Shown in pieces: positions 32,876 to 41,793 of a stretch of 64,000 bases of DNA. The translations under genes were made by a program, and so were the position numbers. How positions within the stretch are numbered: the stretch's first letter is position 1; each line of letters begins with the position of its first letter. The notes under the pieces are model-generated. The model saw only the letters and a list, made by a program, of their open reading frames with translations, was not told the origin of the DNA and did not search any database. The stretch is from Olivibacter sp. XZL3 (lineage in GTDB: Bacteria > Bacteroidota > Bacteroidia > Sphingobacteriales > Sphingobacteriaceae): positions 1 through 64,000 of the forward strand of contig NZ_SBJH01000067.1 of NCBI RefSeq assembly GCF_004368405.1, in the 5' to 3' direction.

Positions 32876-35004
32876 GCAAAAAGTCCACTTTTTATAAAGG
32901 GTTGACTGGTGAGCCGGATCCCAGTAGCCGCATACACCGCGTTGGCCAGCGCAGGAGCCGCTGGTGGTAAACCGGGCTCGCCTAACCCCGTAGGCTTCTC
33001 CCCGTTTTGGATAAAGTGGATCTCGACCTCAGGCGCTTCTGACATACGAATCATCCGATAGTTGTTAAAATTGGTTTGATCGGCTTTTCCCTTGGTAAGC
33101 GTCAGCTCAGCATACATCGCATGTCCGATACCATCGATTATGCCTCCCTCCAACTGCGTTTCAGCGCCACTGAGGTTGACGACCGTTCCGCAATCGGCAA
33201 CGCAATAAATCTTTTTAAGTTTCAATTTCCCATCTTCTTGTTTCACTAATTCAGCCACTTCAGCCACATAAGTTTCGAAGGAAAAATGAGCGGCAAAACC
33301 TTGGAAGACGCTGTCGCCCTTTGACTTGCCCCAGCCTGAGACCTCCGCAGCTTTTTTGATAACGATCGCGAAGCGGTCGGGATTATAGCTCACTTTGCCC
33401 ACGGGATTGGCTTTTGCTTGTTCAAGCAGCTCCAAACGAAAAGCTACAGGGTCTTGCTTTGTTTTATGTGCGATTTCATCGATAAAAGATTGTTCACTAA
33501 AGGCTATAAAATTATGTGTAGGCGCCCTCCAAGGTGCTGTCGGTATAGGCGTTTCGTAAACCTCTGTATCCACTTGGAAATGAGGCACAGCACCCGCCGG
33601 GAAACTATCTGCACTAGCGGCAGCAGCCCCCACGCCTACCGAACGGTGATGCCAGGCTACTAATTTCCGCTGCCCGTCTACTCCCGCCCGATAACGGTAG
33701 CTGTACATTGGACGATAAAAACCGCCCGTTATATCGCTTTCTCTAGACCAGATGACATTGACCGGTATACCGCCTGCTAACTTTGATACTAAAGCCGCCT
33801 CTTCTACAAAGTCGGACATTAATCTTCTTCCAAAGCCACCTCCCATGCGCGTCATCATAATGGAAATCTTCTCTTCCGGCAGTCCGAGTAAAGCAGCTAT
33901 GCGTGTCCGAGTACGTTCGGGGGTCTGTATTGGGCCATGCAGCTCGGCGCGATCCTGCTGAACATGCGCAAAGAAATTCATGGGCTCCATTGTATTATGC
34001 GCCAGAAAGGGCGCATCGAAGCTTAATTCAACAAGTTGAGAGGCCCCGGAAAGTGCCTGCTTTACATTCCCGTCTTTACGCTTAGCATCGGCTGTCGGGC
34101 TTTTTGACAAGGCCAACTTCAGTTTTTCCTGGTAACCAGTTGTATCTTCCAAAACACCTTCATCCTTCCATTCCGCTTTCACCTTTTTTGCCGCCTGAAA
34201 TACTTCCCAGGTCGAACGACCGATGATAGCTATTTTATTGTCAAATTGAATGACCTGCGTGATTCCATCCGCATTTTTTGTGTCGCGGTCATCCATCGAC
34301 TGCAGCACCTGCCCAAAGGCCGGAGCCCTGATGATGGTAGCATAGTGCATACCTTCCCTTTTAGTATCGATACCGTATTTATGTTGACCGGTCACGATGG
34401 CCTGGTTGTCGATATTGGCAACGCGCTTTCCGATCAATTTGAAAGATTCCGGCGATTTTACAGTAACATCGGTGGGAACTTCCAGACTTGCTGCCGACAC
34501 TACCAGCTCGCCGTAAGGGATATGTTTACCGTTCTGTGTGTTTATTACAGCACCCTTCTCGGTGCCGCAAACCTCCTCGGAAACGGCCCACTTCGCCGCA
34601 GCCGCACGAATCAACATCGCTCTAGCAGTGGCACCCGCTAAGCGGAAAGAATCCCAGCTTTCCCGTATAGATCCGCTACCGCCAGCTATCTGACGGGTAT
34701 ACTGTTGGGTATCCAAACCCGCCTGTTCCACCTTGACGTCCGTCCAATCTACGTCCAATTCTTCCGCCACCAACATAGGTAAGGACGTTTTCACTCCTTG
34801 ACCGATTTCGGGGTTCGGATTCATGATAATCACTTGGCCATCGGTATCTATTTTGATGAAAGCGTTCAAGTTAATTACCTTGCCTTCGTCCGCTTGCGTA
34901 GAACAAGACAAAAGGGCGTTAAACCCTAACACCAGTCCCCCTCCGGCTAAAGCAGTCACACGAATAAAATCCCTCCTATTTAACGTTTTTACCGATTTCT
35001 TCAT
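32872..35004 (-). CDS. Molybdopterin-binding subunit of an exported IorB-like oxidoreductase
   Basis: The 710-residue catalytic subunit belongs to the xanthine dehydrogenase superfamily (isoquinoline 1-oxidoreductase beta type). A Tat signal N-R-R-D-F-I-R-V-T is followed by a hydrophobic stretch and a possible lipobox L-L-S-C (Cys34), so it may be a periplasm-facing lipoprotein. Cofactor regions include N-P-N-P-E-I-G-Q-G, G-G-G-F-G-R-R-L and, near the end, G-L-G-E-P-G-L-P-P with the catalytic Glu. It pairs with the 2Fe-2S protein upstream. Substrate (aldehyde or N-heterocycle) is unknown. Confidence 0.9.
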   Translation of the reverse strand: MKKSVKTLNRRDFIRVTALAGGGLVLGFNALLSCSTQADEGKVINLNAFIKIDTDGQVIIMNPNPEIGQGVKTSLPMLVAEELDVDWTDVKVEQAGLDTQQYTRQIAGGSGSIRESWDSFRLAGATARAMLIRAAAAKWAVSEEVCGTEKGAVINTQNGKHIPYGELVVSAASLEVPTDVTVKSPESFKLIGKRVANIDNQAIVTGQHKYGIDTKREGMHYATIIRAPAFGQVLQSMDDRDTKNADGITQVIQFDNKIAIIGRSTWEVFQAAKKVKAEWKDEGVLEDTTGYQEKLKLALSKSPTADAKRKDGNVKQALSGASQLVELSFDAPFLAHNTMEPMNFFAHVQQDRAELHGPIQTPERTRTRIAALLGLPEEKISIMMTRMGGGFGRRLMSDFVEEAALVSKLAGGIPVNVIWSRESDITGGFYRPMYSYRYRAGVDGQRKLVAWHHRSVGVGAAAASADSFPAGAVPHFQVDTEVYETPIPTAPWRAPTHNFIAFSEQSFIDEIAHKTKQDPVAFRLELLEQAKANPVGKVSYNPDRFAIVIKKAAEVSGWGKSKGDSVFQGFAAHFSFETYVAEVAELVKQEDGKLKLKKIYCVADCGTVVNLSGAETQLEGGIIDGIGHAMYAELTLTKGKADQTNFNNYRMIRMSEAPEVEIHFIQNGEKPTGLGEPGLPPAAPALANAVYAATGIRLTSQPFIKSGLFA

Positions 35005-35050
35005 GATTGTAGGTATTCTTGAATAAAGACAAATTTCGTAGAATGGATTT

Positions 35051-35506
35051 CTAAACCCTGGTTGATGCTTGTTTTATAGCCTTCTTTATCCGGTTATACG
35101 TTCCGCAACGGCATATATTGGTCATTGTCCGTTCAATTTCTTCGTCCGACGGATCAGGATGTTCTCTCAGTAAAGCTACGGCGGCCATAATCTGACCACT
35201 TTGGCAGTAGCCGCACTGTGGCACATCGATCTCCTTCCAAGCTTCCTGAACGGGATGGTCACCTTCTTTAGACAGACCTTCTATCGTTGTTATCTTTTCT
35301 TCGCCTACGCTTTGTACAGGAAACATGCACGAACGGACCGCCGTGTTCCCTACATGTACCGTACATGCGCCACATTGCGCAATGCCGCAGCCATACTTTG
35401 TGCCTGTTAATCCCACCACGTCCCGTATCACCCAAAGTAAGGGCATTTGCGGATCAACGTTCACCTCATGTTTTTCATCATTTACTTCAATACTAAATGT
35501 AGCCAT
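35051..35506 (-). CDS. 2Fe-2S subunit of the molybdenum oxidoreductase (IorA-like)
   Basis: A 151-residue electron-transfer protein. The N-terminal plant-ferredoxin-like cluster is C-G-I-A-Q-C-G-A-C with a later Cys in V-R-S-C. The C-terminal helical cluster is C-G-Y-C-Q-S-G-Q and C-R-C-G-T-Y. No signal peptide is present, so it probably crosses the membrane with the Tat-signalled Mo subunit. It is the first gene of the island, 46 nt before the Mo subunit. No cytochrome gene is adjacent, so the electron acceptor is unclear. Confidence 0.93.
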   Translation of the reverse strand: MATFSIEVNDEKHEVNVDPQMPLLWVIRDVVGLTGTKYGCGIAQCGACTVHVGNTAVRSCMFPVQSVGEEKITTIEGLSKEGDHPVQEAWKEIDVPQCGYCQSGQIMAAVALLREHPDPSDEEIERTMTNICRCGTYNRIKKAIKQASTRV

Positions 35507-35840
35507 AATTGTGTGTTTTAGTGAACCGAAGCAATCAGTCTATCTGCACATGTCAGTAGAAAGCCTTTGGTTGCAGGATCAATGTGAAGAACGCTCTACC
35601 AAAAATATTTTTTTTTGGCCTAAAATCCTATTAGCGGTCAATAATGTTACATAACAGCGACTCTGAGGCCCTGTCAATAAAGTCGAAAATATATACTTTA
35701 GGAGGAAAGATGAGATAAAGGTGTAAAGTGGGCGGTACAGTCCTAACCGAAGCAAAAAGACGAAATCTGTAGATCGTCATCGCCGGCAAGAACCTAGTGA
35801 AGCGCCTGCCTTTGGCAGACACTTCGCTCAAGCTCAAGGC
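35507..35840. other. Gene-free stretch upstream of the Mo island, with a hairpin at 35797-35829
   Basis: The 334 nt should contain the Mo island promoter at the low end. At the high end, just past the stop of the histone-like gene, an imperfect hairpin (GTGAAG..CCTGCC, loop TTT, GGCAG..CTTC) could end that transcript, though no clear T-run follows. I see no gene and no recognisable molybdenum-sensing RNA. Confidence 0.4.
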
Positions 35841-36020
35841 TTATTTACCTTCGTTTTTCTTAGCCGTCACTTCGTTACGAATATCTTGTGCTAAGTTTTT
35901 TGTTTCTTGTAAAGCGCCTCGTAGTCTAGTGCCTGCGGCCTTGTTCCCTTTTTCGTAGAACGCTAGGGCGTCTTGCTCAGCTGCAGCAATCAGCTCTTTT
36001 AATTCATTAAATTTTTGCAT
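35841..36020 (-). CDS. Histone H1-like (Hc1-type) small protein
   Basis: A 59-residue basic helical protein: M-Q-K-F-N-E-L-K-E-L-I at the start, F-Y-E-K-G-N-K-A-A-G-T-R-L-R in the middle and A-K-K-N-E-G-K at the end. The G-N-K-A-A-G-T-R-x-R block is typical of the short Bacteroidota histone H1-like family named after chlamydial Hc1. A nucleoid role is the usual assumption. It is monocistronic. A 98-nt gap separates its start from the TetR gene end. Confidence 0.82.
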   Translation of the reverse strand: MQKFNELKELIAAAEQDALAFYEKGNKAAGTRLRGALQETKNLAQDIRNEVTAKKNEGK

Positions 36021-36118
36021 TTTTCTTTTCAGTTAAACCAGAGAAACAACCATTGTTCCTACAAGGCTGCGAAAGTAGGCAAAAAAAGCAGATTCTCTAA
36101 ATCTTATGCAAAAGAAAC

Positions 36119-36778
36119 TTAACCAAACGGGGAAGCAATTAACTCTTTATTAAGATCGGCAGTGACTGGCGTTATCGGATGTCGTAAGCCGTTAATAAGA
36201 ATTTTACTGATTTCTTTTTGTTTCTCTACAATTTCTTCTGAGCTATAGCAGTCACTTAGCGTGATCCGACAAATTCTGGCATTTGCACCGAGGTTCAATC
36301 CGTATAGCAGTTCAGCATACAAGGCGGCAACACGCTGTAGGGGAAATTCCTTCAACTCACCACTTTTAAGTCCCCTGCGCAAGATGAGCGTCAATTGCTT
36401 CACGTCAGCCGATTTGATAACCGCCAAAACCGATTCTGGCAAGCCGGAGTAAACACCGTCATAGCCATAAACCAACTGTGTTTGATGATATTTTCCCCGT
36501 GTTCTTTCCCGTATCTCCAATAGCTTATAAATGGACGGCAGAACACGCATTCCCTTCGGGATTAGTCGACTAATCAAGTCGCGCTCCGTTTGTAAGGTAT
36601 GCTTTACTATTTCGGTAATAAGTTCTATCTTGTTTGAAAAATAAAGCATCATGGTGGCACTTGAAATGCCGACACTCTGTATAATCTCGGCCATTGTAGT
36701 CTTTTCTACTCCATAGTGGTTAAAACGTTCAATGGCGGTTTCGATAATCCTTTCGCGAATGTCCTTATTATAAGTCAT
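36119..36778 (-). CDS. TetR/AcrR-family transcriptional regulator
   Basis: A 219-residue repressor-type protein. The N-terminal HTH (about 9-55) reads I-I-E-T-A-I-E-R-F-N-H-Y-G-V-E-K-T-T, then I-I-Q-S-V-G-I-S-S-A-T-M-M-L-Y-F. The C-terminal helical domain would bind a ligand. A cluster of inverted repeats lies between this gene and the divergent membrane protein gene at 37148, a typical TetR operator layout. Ligand and full regulon are unknown. Confidence 0.88.
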   Translation of the reverse strand: MTYNKDIRERIIETAIERFNHYGVEKTTMAEIIQSVGISSATMMLYFSNKIELITEIVKHTLQTERDLISRLIPKGMRVLPSIYKLLEIRERTRGKYHQTQLVYGYDGVYSGLPESVLAVIKSADVKQLTLILRRGLKSGELKEFPLQRVAALYAELLYGLNLGANARICRITLSDCYSSEEIVEKQKEISKILINGLRHPITPVTADLNKELIASPFG

Positions 36779-36946
36779 ATCCTAACTTTTTTAATCTTGC
36801 TTACCAATCGCCCGTTGACGACACAAACGCATTATTTACTTTATCGCTTTGCTAAATGTACTCCCAGTCCAACTCAAATCCTTATGCCCCCCTACACGGT
36901 GATAAAATAACCAGTCAACGCAGCTAAAAAACTTTCGCAAGTTAAC

Positions 36947-36977
36947 TATTTGACTTTTCAAATAAAGTAGTCAAATA
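36947..36977. promoter_or_regulatory. Candidate TetR operator: three TATTTGA half-sites
   Basis: TATTTGACT (36947-36955) pairs with AGTCAAATA (36969-36977), 9-bp perfect arms. Inside, TATTTGA and TCAAATA (36947-36953 and 36958-36964) form an 18-bp palindrome. So three half-sites occur in 31 nt, two of them direct repeats 13 nt apart. The place between a tetR gene and a divergent gene suggests an operator. Confidence 0.5.
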
Positions 36978-37002
36978 AAAAATTACATTTCTATTAATAT
37001 AC

Positions 37003-37015
37003 GTTGACCGTCAAC
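37003..37015. promoter_or_regulatory. Second palindrome in the TetR-facing region
   Basis: GTTGACCGTCAAC is a 13-mer with perfect 6-bp arms around one base. It lies 26 nt past the half-site cluster and 132 nt before the divergent gene. It may be a second operator or a site for another regulator. Confidence 0.35.
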
Positions 37016-37147
37016 CGTTCCGGGTGTTCGGCCCCAAAGTTTGGCCTAAGTCACCTTAGTGTCAGACCTAGGCAGCAAAAAAGGTTTTCTTACTTATATA
37101 AAGAGCAGTTGAGTAATATTGCAGATGCCAATAAATAACGTAGTGTT

Positions 37148-37741
37148 ATGGAAGCAATCACCCACTATTATAAAGCGGCTTTCGATACCGGAAACATGCT
37201 ATTTCTATTGAATTTAATAATTTTAGTACTTGGTATCTTTTTCCTGAGTATCAAAAAAACACCCTTTTCTTTTGGGTTTATACTCGTAATCGTTTTTTGT
37301 TCTCTCTCGTTTATGGTGATAGCGATGCGATTTTATCAAGATGCACTGAAGGGCATCGATAAGGACCAAAAGGATGTTGCGCTTTACGAAACGGAAATAA
37401 AAAAGTCATACCAATTCAGAAAAGAGAGTCGTACGAGAGTTGCCGTCGAAATGAGTGTCGTACTTGTTGCCTTATTCCTTTTGTTAAGAGCAAAACCCGA
37501 GTCGAAAAAACAAGGTGTTTCCATCGCGCTGATTATCTGTGGAACACTGATGTTTATTTTCGACATCTATATATCTTCCCATTTAAGTGATCATATCGCC
37601 GACCTGAAAATACGCAAACATAATGCGGAGATGAAAGAAAACCTTAATACATCGCTGATCCAAAGGCAAATTCAACCTTATGGACGTGGCGCTTCCGATA
37701 GCCATACACTTCGTATAAACGACGCTTTACTGTCGGCCTGA
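37148..37741 (+). CDS. Hypothetical multi-pass membrane protein
   Basis: The 197-residue protein has about four hydrophobic helices (about 18-35, 40-62, 98-112, 123-142). A charged loop between helices 2 and 3 is rich in Lys, Glu and Asp, and a polar C-terminal tail follows. No family recognised. It is divergent from the TetR gene across an operator-like region, so it may be its target. Its last 64 nt overlap the 3' end of the convergent peptidase gene. Confidence 0.65.
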   Translation: MEAITHYYKAAFDTGNMLFLLNLIILVLGIFFLSIKKTPFSFGFILVIVFCSLSFMVIAMRFYQDALKGIDKDQKDVALYETEIKKSYQFRKESRTRVAVEMSVVLVALFLLLRAKPESKKQGVSIALIICGTLMFIFDIYISSHLSDHIADLKIRKHNAEMKENLNTSLIQRQIQPYGRGASDSHTLRINDALLSA

Positions 37742-39252
37742 TCGTCGATAACTAGGCGGCTTGTTTCATTCGGTTGATAGCGAATACCTGCCAATTCGAA
37801 ATAATATTCATAGGGAATAGGGGCGGTGCCCTGAACATAGTCGATAAGAAACTGCTTGATCTCCGGATAGCTTAACTTTTCAATTTCGTCAAAGAGCGCT
37901 TCGTCATTGAAATAGTGATCTTTGCCGAAACGTATTCCCAGATCATGCGTCAGGTTCTTAAAGCCATAACCGCCATCCGACAAGTGTAAAAGATAGATGT
38001 CCAGACAGGCCGCAATTAATGCGCCTTTCTGATAAACATTTCCGTATTGATCGGCATAGGTGCTTGCCGCCTGCTCACTCAATTCCGTAAATGACAGTGT
38101 ATCGTTGTAATGGGTGCGCGAATCGATAATCTTTTTAGACAGTTTATCTAAAAACTCTTCCGCGGAATTTAGTCCGTATTTAACCTGCACATGATGTGCT
38201 GTATATTCAGTGGATCCTTCATACAACCAGAGATGTTTTGAAAGTACCGCTTTATCGTAATTAAATTCTTTTACCTCCTTTGAAGCAATTGTTAAGGGCG
38301 TAATGATGTGAAAGAATTCATGAGAGGAAACATCAACGACGAAATTTTTAAGTCGATCGACCGGCAACTCGGGCAAATAATAAAAGGATGACGTGGTGTG
38401 TTCTAATGCTCCGGCCAGCCCTGGTTGAAACGAATGTTTTAGGTTGGAGTCTTTGAAGTAGTATAAAAAAGCATAGCGATTAGCCGGTAATTTACCGCCT
38501 AAATAGCCTTTTGCCGCGTACAATAAATCGGACAGCCATGAGATGATCTGTTTCGCCTGTACCATTTGATTAGGCGAATACACCGACACCAACACTTCAC
38601 AATTTCCGACTTTCAGCGAAGCTGTATCCGCTATTCCGTACATAATCGGTGTATCATAAAGTTCGTCTATATGCTTCATGTTGAAGACATCTCTTTCCGC
38701 TGTTTCGGAGAGCGGTATACTGCTGGTAGAAGCGTAAAAATTGCTTGGCTTTTCAATCGTCAACTGAACGGGCAATTTTGTCTGATGTTCAATATAGCCG
38801 AAAAAACCAGGCGCATTAATCACCACATTCTTTCCTTCCTCTATATTTGTTGCCGCCATCGGATAAATACCATGGGTTTTTTCCGTATCAAAAATATCTT
38901 CTACCACGTAGCTTATCGTATGTAGGCGTTTGCCTTTTGATATCTTCCACTGATTATCATTCATACGTTCGACAGGCAACTTCCTCCCTTTCTTATCAAA
39001 TGCAGCGACCTCCGAAATGAAAGTGCCATAGTCGCTTATTGCATAGGTTCCTGGGATAATCTTAGGAAAAGAGAAAACAACCTCTTTGTTTTGCGACTCA
39101 GGGGCAATCAGTGAAACCTTCACTTTATCGTTTTGAATTCGATTAAGATCGATTAAGTACTGATAGTTCTGTGCAAATGAAAAGGCGGTGCAGGAAAAAA
39201 GTAAAAAGCAAGTCGACAAAAATGTCTTTAGTATGAAATTTGTTTTGATCAT
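37678..39252 (-). CDS. M61-family metallopeptidase, exported, lacking a clear PDZ domain
   Basis: A 524-residue zinc peptidase (glycyl aminopeptidase family). It has a signal peptide ending near A-F-S-F-A-Q (residue 28), a beta-rich N-terminal domain, and a thermolysin-like core with H-E-F-F-H and the third ligand in W-L-Y-E-G-S-T-E-Y. M61 proteins are usually near 600 residues with a PDZ domain after the E-Y-Y-F-E-L-A-G-I-R-Y region; here the protein ends about 35 residues later. The end overlaps the convergent membrane protein gene by 64 nt. Confidence 0.87.
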   Translation of the reverse strand: MIKTNFILKTFLSTCFLLFSCTAFSFAQNYQYLIDLNRIQNDKVKVSLIAPESQNKEVVFSFPKIIPGTYAISDYGTFISEVAAFDKKGRKLPVERMNDNQWKISKGKRLHTISYVVEDIFDTEKTHGIYPMAATNIEEGKNVVINAPGFFGYIEHQTKLPVQLTIEKPSNFYASTSSIPLSETAERDVFNMKHIDELYDTPIMYGIADTASLKVGNCEVLVSVYSPNQMVQAKQIISWLSDLLYAAKGYLGGKLPANRYAFLYYFKDSNLKHSFQPGLAGALEHTTSSFYYLPELPVDRLKNFVVDVSSHEFFHIITPLTIASKEVKEFNYDKAVLSKHLWLYEGSTEYTAHHVQVKYGLNSAEEFLDKLSKKIIDSRTHYNDTLSFTELSEQAASTYADQYGNVYQKGALIAACLDIYLLHLSDGGYGFKNLTHDLGIRFGKDHYFNDEALFDEIEKLSYPEIKQFLIDYVQGTAPIPYEYYFELAGIRYQPNETSRLVIDDQADSKASFIRSVWLSEAPRP

Positions 39253-39340
39253 GTGATTGATACATTAAGTGTATTGGAGAAAAATCGTGCGAATATGTTA
39301 CAAATTATTTTTCGGAACCGCATTTCTATTAAAGGGCTGT

Positions 39341-40567
39341 TTATGCTTTATCGGCAGACAAATCGATTATTAGTTTGGCTTCTTCCCTCGCCTTTTCTTT
39401 TAATATAAAACAAACGATTAAACCGACAATAACCATCGACATACTGAACGGGAAAATATAATTCATTCCGAGTCCTTTGGCCACCAAGCCCACTAACGGG
39501 CCCGTTATGCCCAGCGAAATATCAATAAACAGGCCATATGCTCCTAGCGCGGCTCCTTTATTGGAAGCCGAGGCCCTGCTTACAGCCACTACACCCAGCG
39601 CCGGGAATACAAGCGAAAACCCGAGTCCGGTGAATGAGGCGCCCAATACTGCCATATGGGGGTCACTCGCTAGCCACAGCAACAATAAACCCAAACTCTC
39701 AACAGCCATACAAACAATCGCTACCTGAATTCCACCGAAACGATGTATGCTTCGCGCAAACAATAGTCTACCCAACACAAAGAACAAGCTGAACGCTGTA
39801 ATGCAGATCGCGGCTTGGTTCCACTTATTAAAGGCATAATATAAGGTAATAAAGGTAGACAGCGTCCCGAATCCGATACCGGCTAAAGCGAGTCCGCTTC
39901 CGTAGGGACTCACAGCACTCAAAACTTTTAGAAATGGTTTTCGTGGAGCGTCTTGACCACTTTTGAGCGCGGGCTTTTTTAGCGCCGAAAAAAGACCGAT
40001 TAGTCCCGCGACAATCGTCAAAACACCTAAGCTCCAATTTCCAAGATCGCCTGCCATCCAAACCCCTAATGGAGCCCCGATGGCCATCGAACTATAGTTC
40101 GCAATACCATTATAAGATATCGCGGTGGCCGTATGTTCCTCCCCCATCCGAAGCATCGCCCAGTTTACAGGACTGGCTCCCACCATTCCCTCTCCGCAGC
40201 CAGTCGTTAACCGCGATACGACGAGCATGGATAGGCTTAAAATGGGATTATCTGCCAGCGAAAAGGAAGCGATTAGAAGAATTCCTGTTAATAAGAAGCA
40301 GCTCATGCTTGCAATCACCGCCGGTTTGGGGCCCTTACTATCTACAACGTGCCCTGCGTAAGCCCGCATGATAAAGGTCATCACGTACTGTATGCTAATG
40401 ACGGCTCCTGCGATGATGGTATTAAATCCAAGTTGCTGATGAATAAAAATCGGTAGTACGGCTAAGGTCAAGCCAATTGAAAAATATCCATAAAAAGTCA
40501 GCAAGACATAATTTGCAATAACGACAGATGGCCTTTGGGATAAACGGGTAAAAGAGGAGTTCTTCAT
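39341..40567 (-). CDS. MFS transporter of the YfcJ/YhhS (UPF0226) type
   Basis: I prefer the Met at 40567 (M-K-N-S-S-F-T-R-L), giving 408 residues; the frame opens at 40591. There are about twelve membrane segments. G-Y-F-S-I-G-L-T-L-A-V-L-P-I-F-I-H, Y-A-G-H-V-V-D-S-K-G-P-K-P and G-C-G-E-G-M-V-G-A-S resemble YfcJ/YhhS exporters. The substrate is unknown. It lies 88 nt from the M61 gene on the same strand and is divergent from the ion channel gene. Confidence 0.83.
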   Translation of the reverse strand: MKNSSFTRLSQRPSVVIANYVLLTFYGYFSIGLTLAVLPIFIHQQLGFNTIIAGAVISIQYVMTFIMRAYAGHVVDSKGPKPAVIASMSCFLLTGILLIASFSLADNPILSLSMLVVSRLTTGCGEGMVGASPVNWAMLRMGEEHTATAISYNGIANYSSMAIGAPLGVWMAGDLGNWSLGVLTIVAGLIGLFSALKKPALKSGQDAPRKPFLKVLSAVSPYGSGLALAGIGFGTLSTFITLYYAFNKWNQAAICITAFSLFFVLGRLLFARSIHRFGGIQVAIVCMAVESLGLLLLWLASDPHMAVLGASFTGLGFSLVFPALGVVAVSRASASNKGAALGAYGLFIDISLGITGPLVGLVAKGLGMNYIFPFSMSMVIVGLIVCFILKEKAREEAKLIIDLSADKA

Positions 40568-40728
40568 AACAAAAAGTAGTCGATCGCTCAAACTAGTGCA
40601 AAAGTAATAGTTTTTTAAATAAGCCCTATTTTCAGTGCAAAACTTGTCGCCATCAAACGCTTATTTTTATCTTCTATCTGTATTTTTATGAAAAAAGTTT
40701 ATATTGAGTCTGACAATCTATTCAGCAT

Positions 40729-41577
40729 ATGAAAAGAAACGAGCACACCAACTTAAAGCAGAAAATCTATACAGTTATTTTTAAAGCAAATACACCTGCA
40801 GGCAAATGGTTCGATTTAGCACTACTGGTATTGATTCTACTGAGTGTTTTTTCGGTTTGTCTGGAAAGCGTTTTGACACTTCGCCTTCGCTATCATGACT
40901 ATATCCTCATTGCCGAATGGACATTTACCGTGTTGTTCACCCTCGAATACGCCCTGCGCGTTTATAGCAGTCCGAAGCCCATCAAGTACATATTCAGCTT
41001 CTACGGATTGGTCGATCTGATTTCCTTTATACCCACCTATCTAAGTTTGTTATTAGCAGGTGCGCAATACCTCATCGTTATTAGGTCGATCCGACTTCTG
41101 CGGATATTCCGCATATTAAAACTGAGCCGTTTTATGTATGAAGGAAACATTCTTAGAAACGCGCTAAAAGCAAGTATGTATAAGATTGTCGTTTTTCTGA
41201 CCAGCGTCGTCACATTGGTTACCATTATCGGAGCGCTTATGTATATCGTCGAAGGAGAAAAGACCGGCTTCAGCAGCATCCCTACTTCGATCTACTGGGC
41301 AATCGTTACAATTACCACGGTAGGCTATGGCGATATTTCACCACAAACTGCTTTAGGACAAGCTTTGGCGGCCATTCTTATGGTAATCGGTTATGGTATC
41401 ATCGCCGTTCCCACCGGTATTGTTTCCGTTGAAATGGCGCGCGCTACGGACGCCGCGAGAAAGAAATGTCCGTCTTGTCATTGTTCTGTACTGTCCGATA
41501 CCGCAAAATATTGCCAAGAATGTGGTTTAAGCCTCCAAACGCCGCACCAAAACACCGAAGAAACAAGCGCAAGGTGA
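40729..41577 (+). CDS. Voltage-gated-type potassium channel with a C-terminal zinc ribbon
   Basis: The 282-residue ion transporter has a six-helix layout. S1 starts near L-A-L-L-V-L-I-L-L-S-V-F and the Arg-rich S4 reads I-R-S-I-R-L-L-R-I-F-R-I-L-K. The selectivity filter is T-T-V-G-Y-G-D, indicating potassium. After S6 (G-I-I-A-V-P-T-G-I-V) the cytosolic tail carries C-P-S-C-H-C and C-Q-E-C-G-L, a zinc-ribbon-like four-Cys unit. The ribbon may serve as a gating or redox/metal-sensing part. It is a single-gene unit. Confidence 0.88.
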   Translation: MKRNEHTNLKQKIYTVIFKANTPAGKWFDLALLVLILLSVFSVCLESVLTLRLRYHDYILIAEWTFTVLFTLEYALRVYSSPKPIKYIFSFYGLVDLISFIPTYLSLLLAGAQYLIVIRSIRLLRIFRILKLSRFMYEGNILRNALKASMYKIVVFLTSVVTLVTIIGALMYIVEGEKTGFSSIPTSIYWAIVTITTVGYGDISPQTALGQALAAILMVIGYGIIAVPTGIVSVEMARATDAARKKCPSCHCSVLSDTAKYCQECGLSLQTPHQNTEETSAR

Positions 41578-41585
41578 GAGAAAGG

Positions 41586-41612
41586 CCCTCCTCCCACGGT
41601 GGGGAGGAAGGT
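41586..41612. terminator. GC-rich hairpin after the channel gene
   Basis: CCCTCCTCCCA and TGGGGAGGAAGG arms around CGG form an imperfect GC-rich stem 10 nt after the stop codon. No T-run follows, so terminator function is uncertain. Confidence 0.35.
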
Positions 41613-41793
41613 CGCTGTTAGGTTGGATACCATTATTCTAATGAATTAAAACAAAGGATCATCAACCTCAGCTATTTATCAACAGTTCAAGGAAACAAAA
41701 GTTTTAAGGCTGGCTCAAATAATTTAGACAAATCGAAACCTTGCGTTAACTTATGCGTTATTCTTTAAAAAGATTTAGCAAAAGGAGCTGATT

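Noticed and set aside
35507-35840. Molybdenum-cofactor riboswitch before the Mo island
   Set aside because: No structured conserved-looking element is visible; only one imperfect hairpin at the far end near the histone-like gene.
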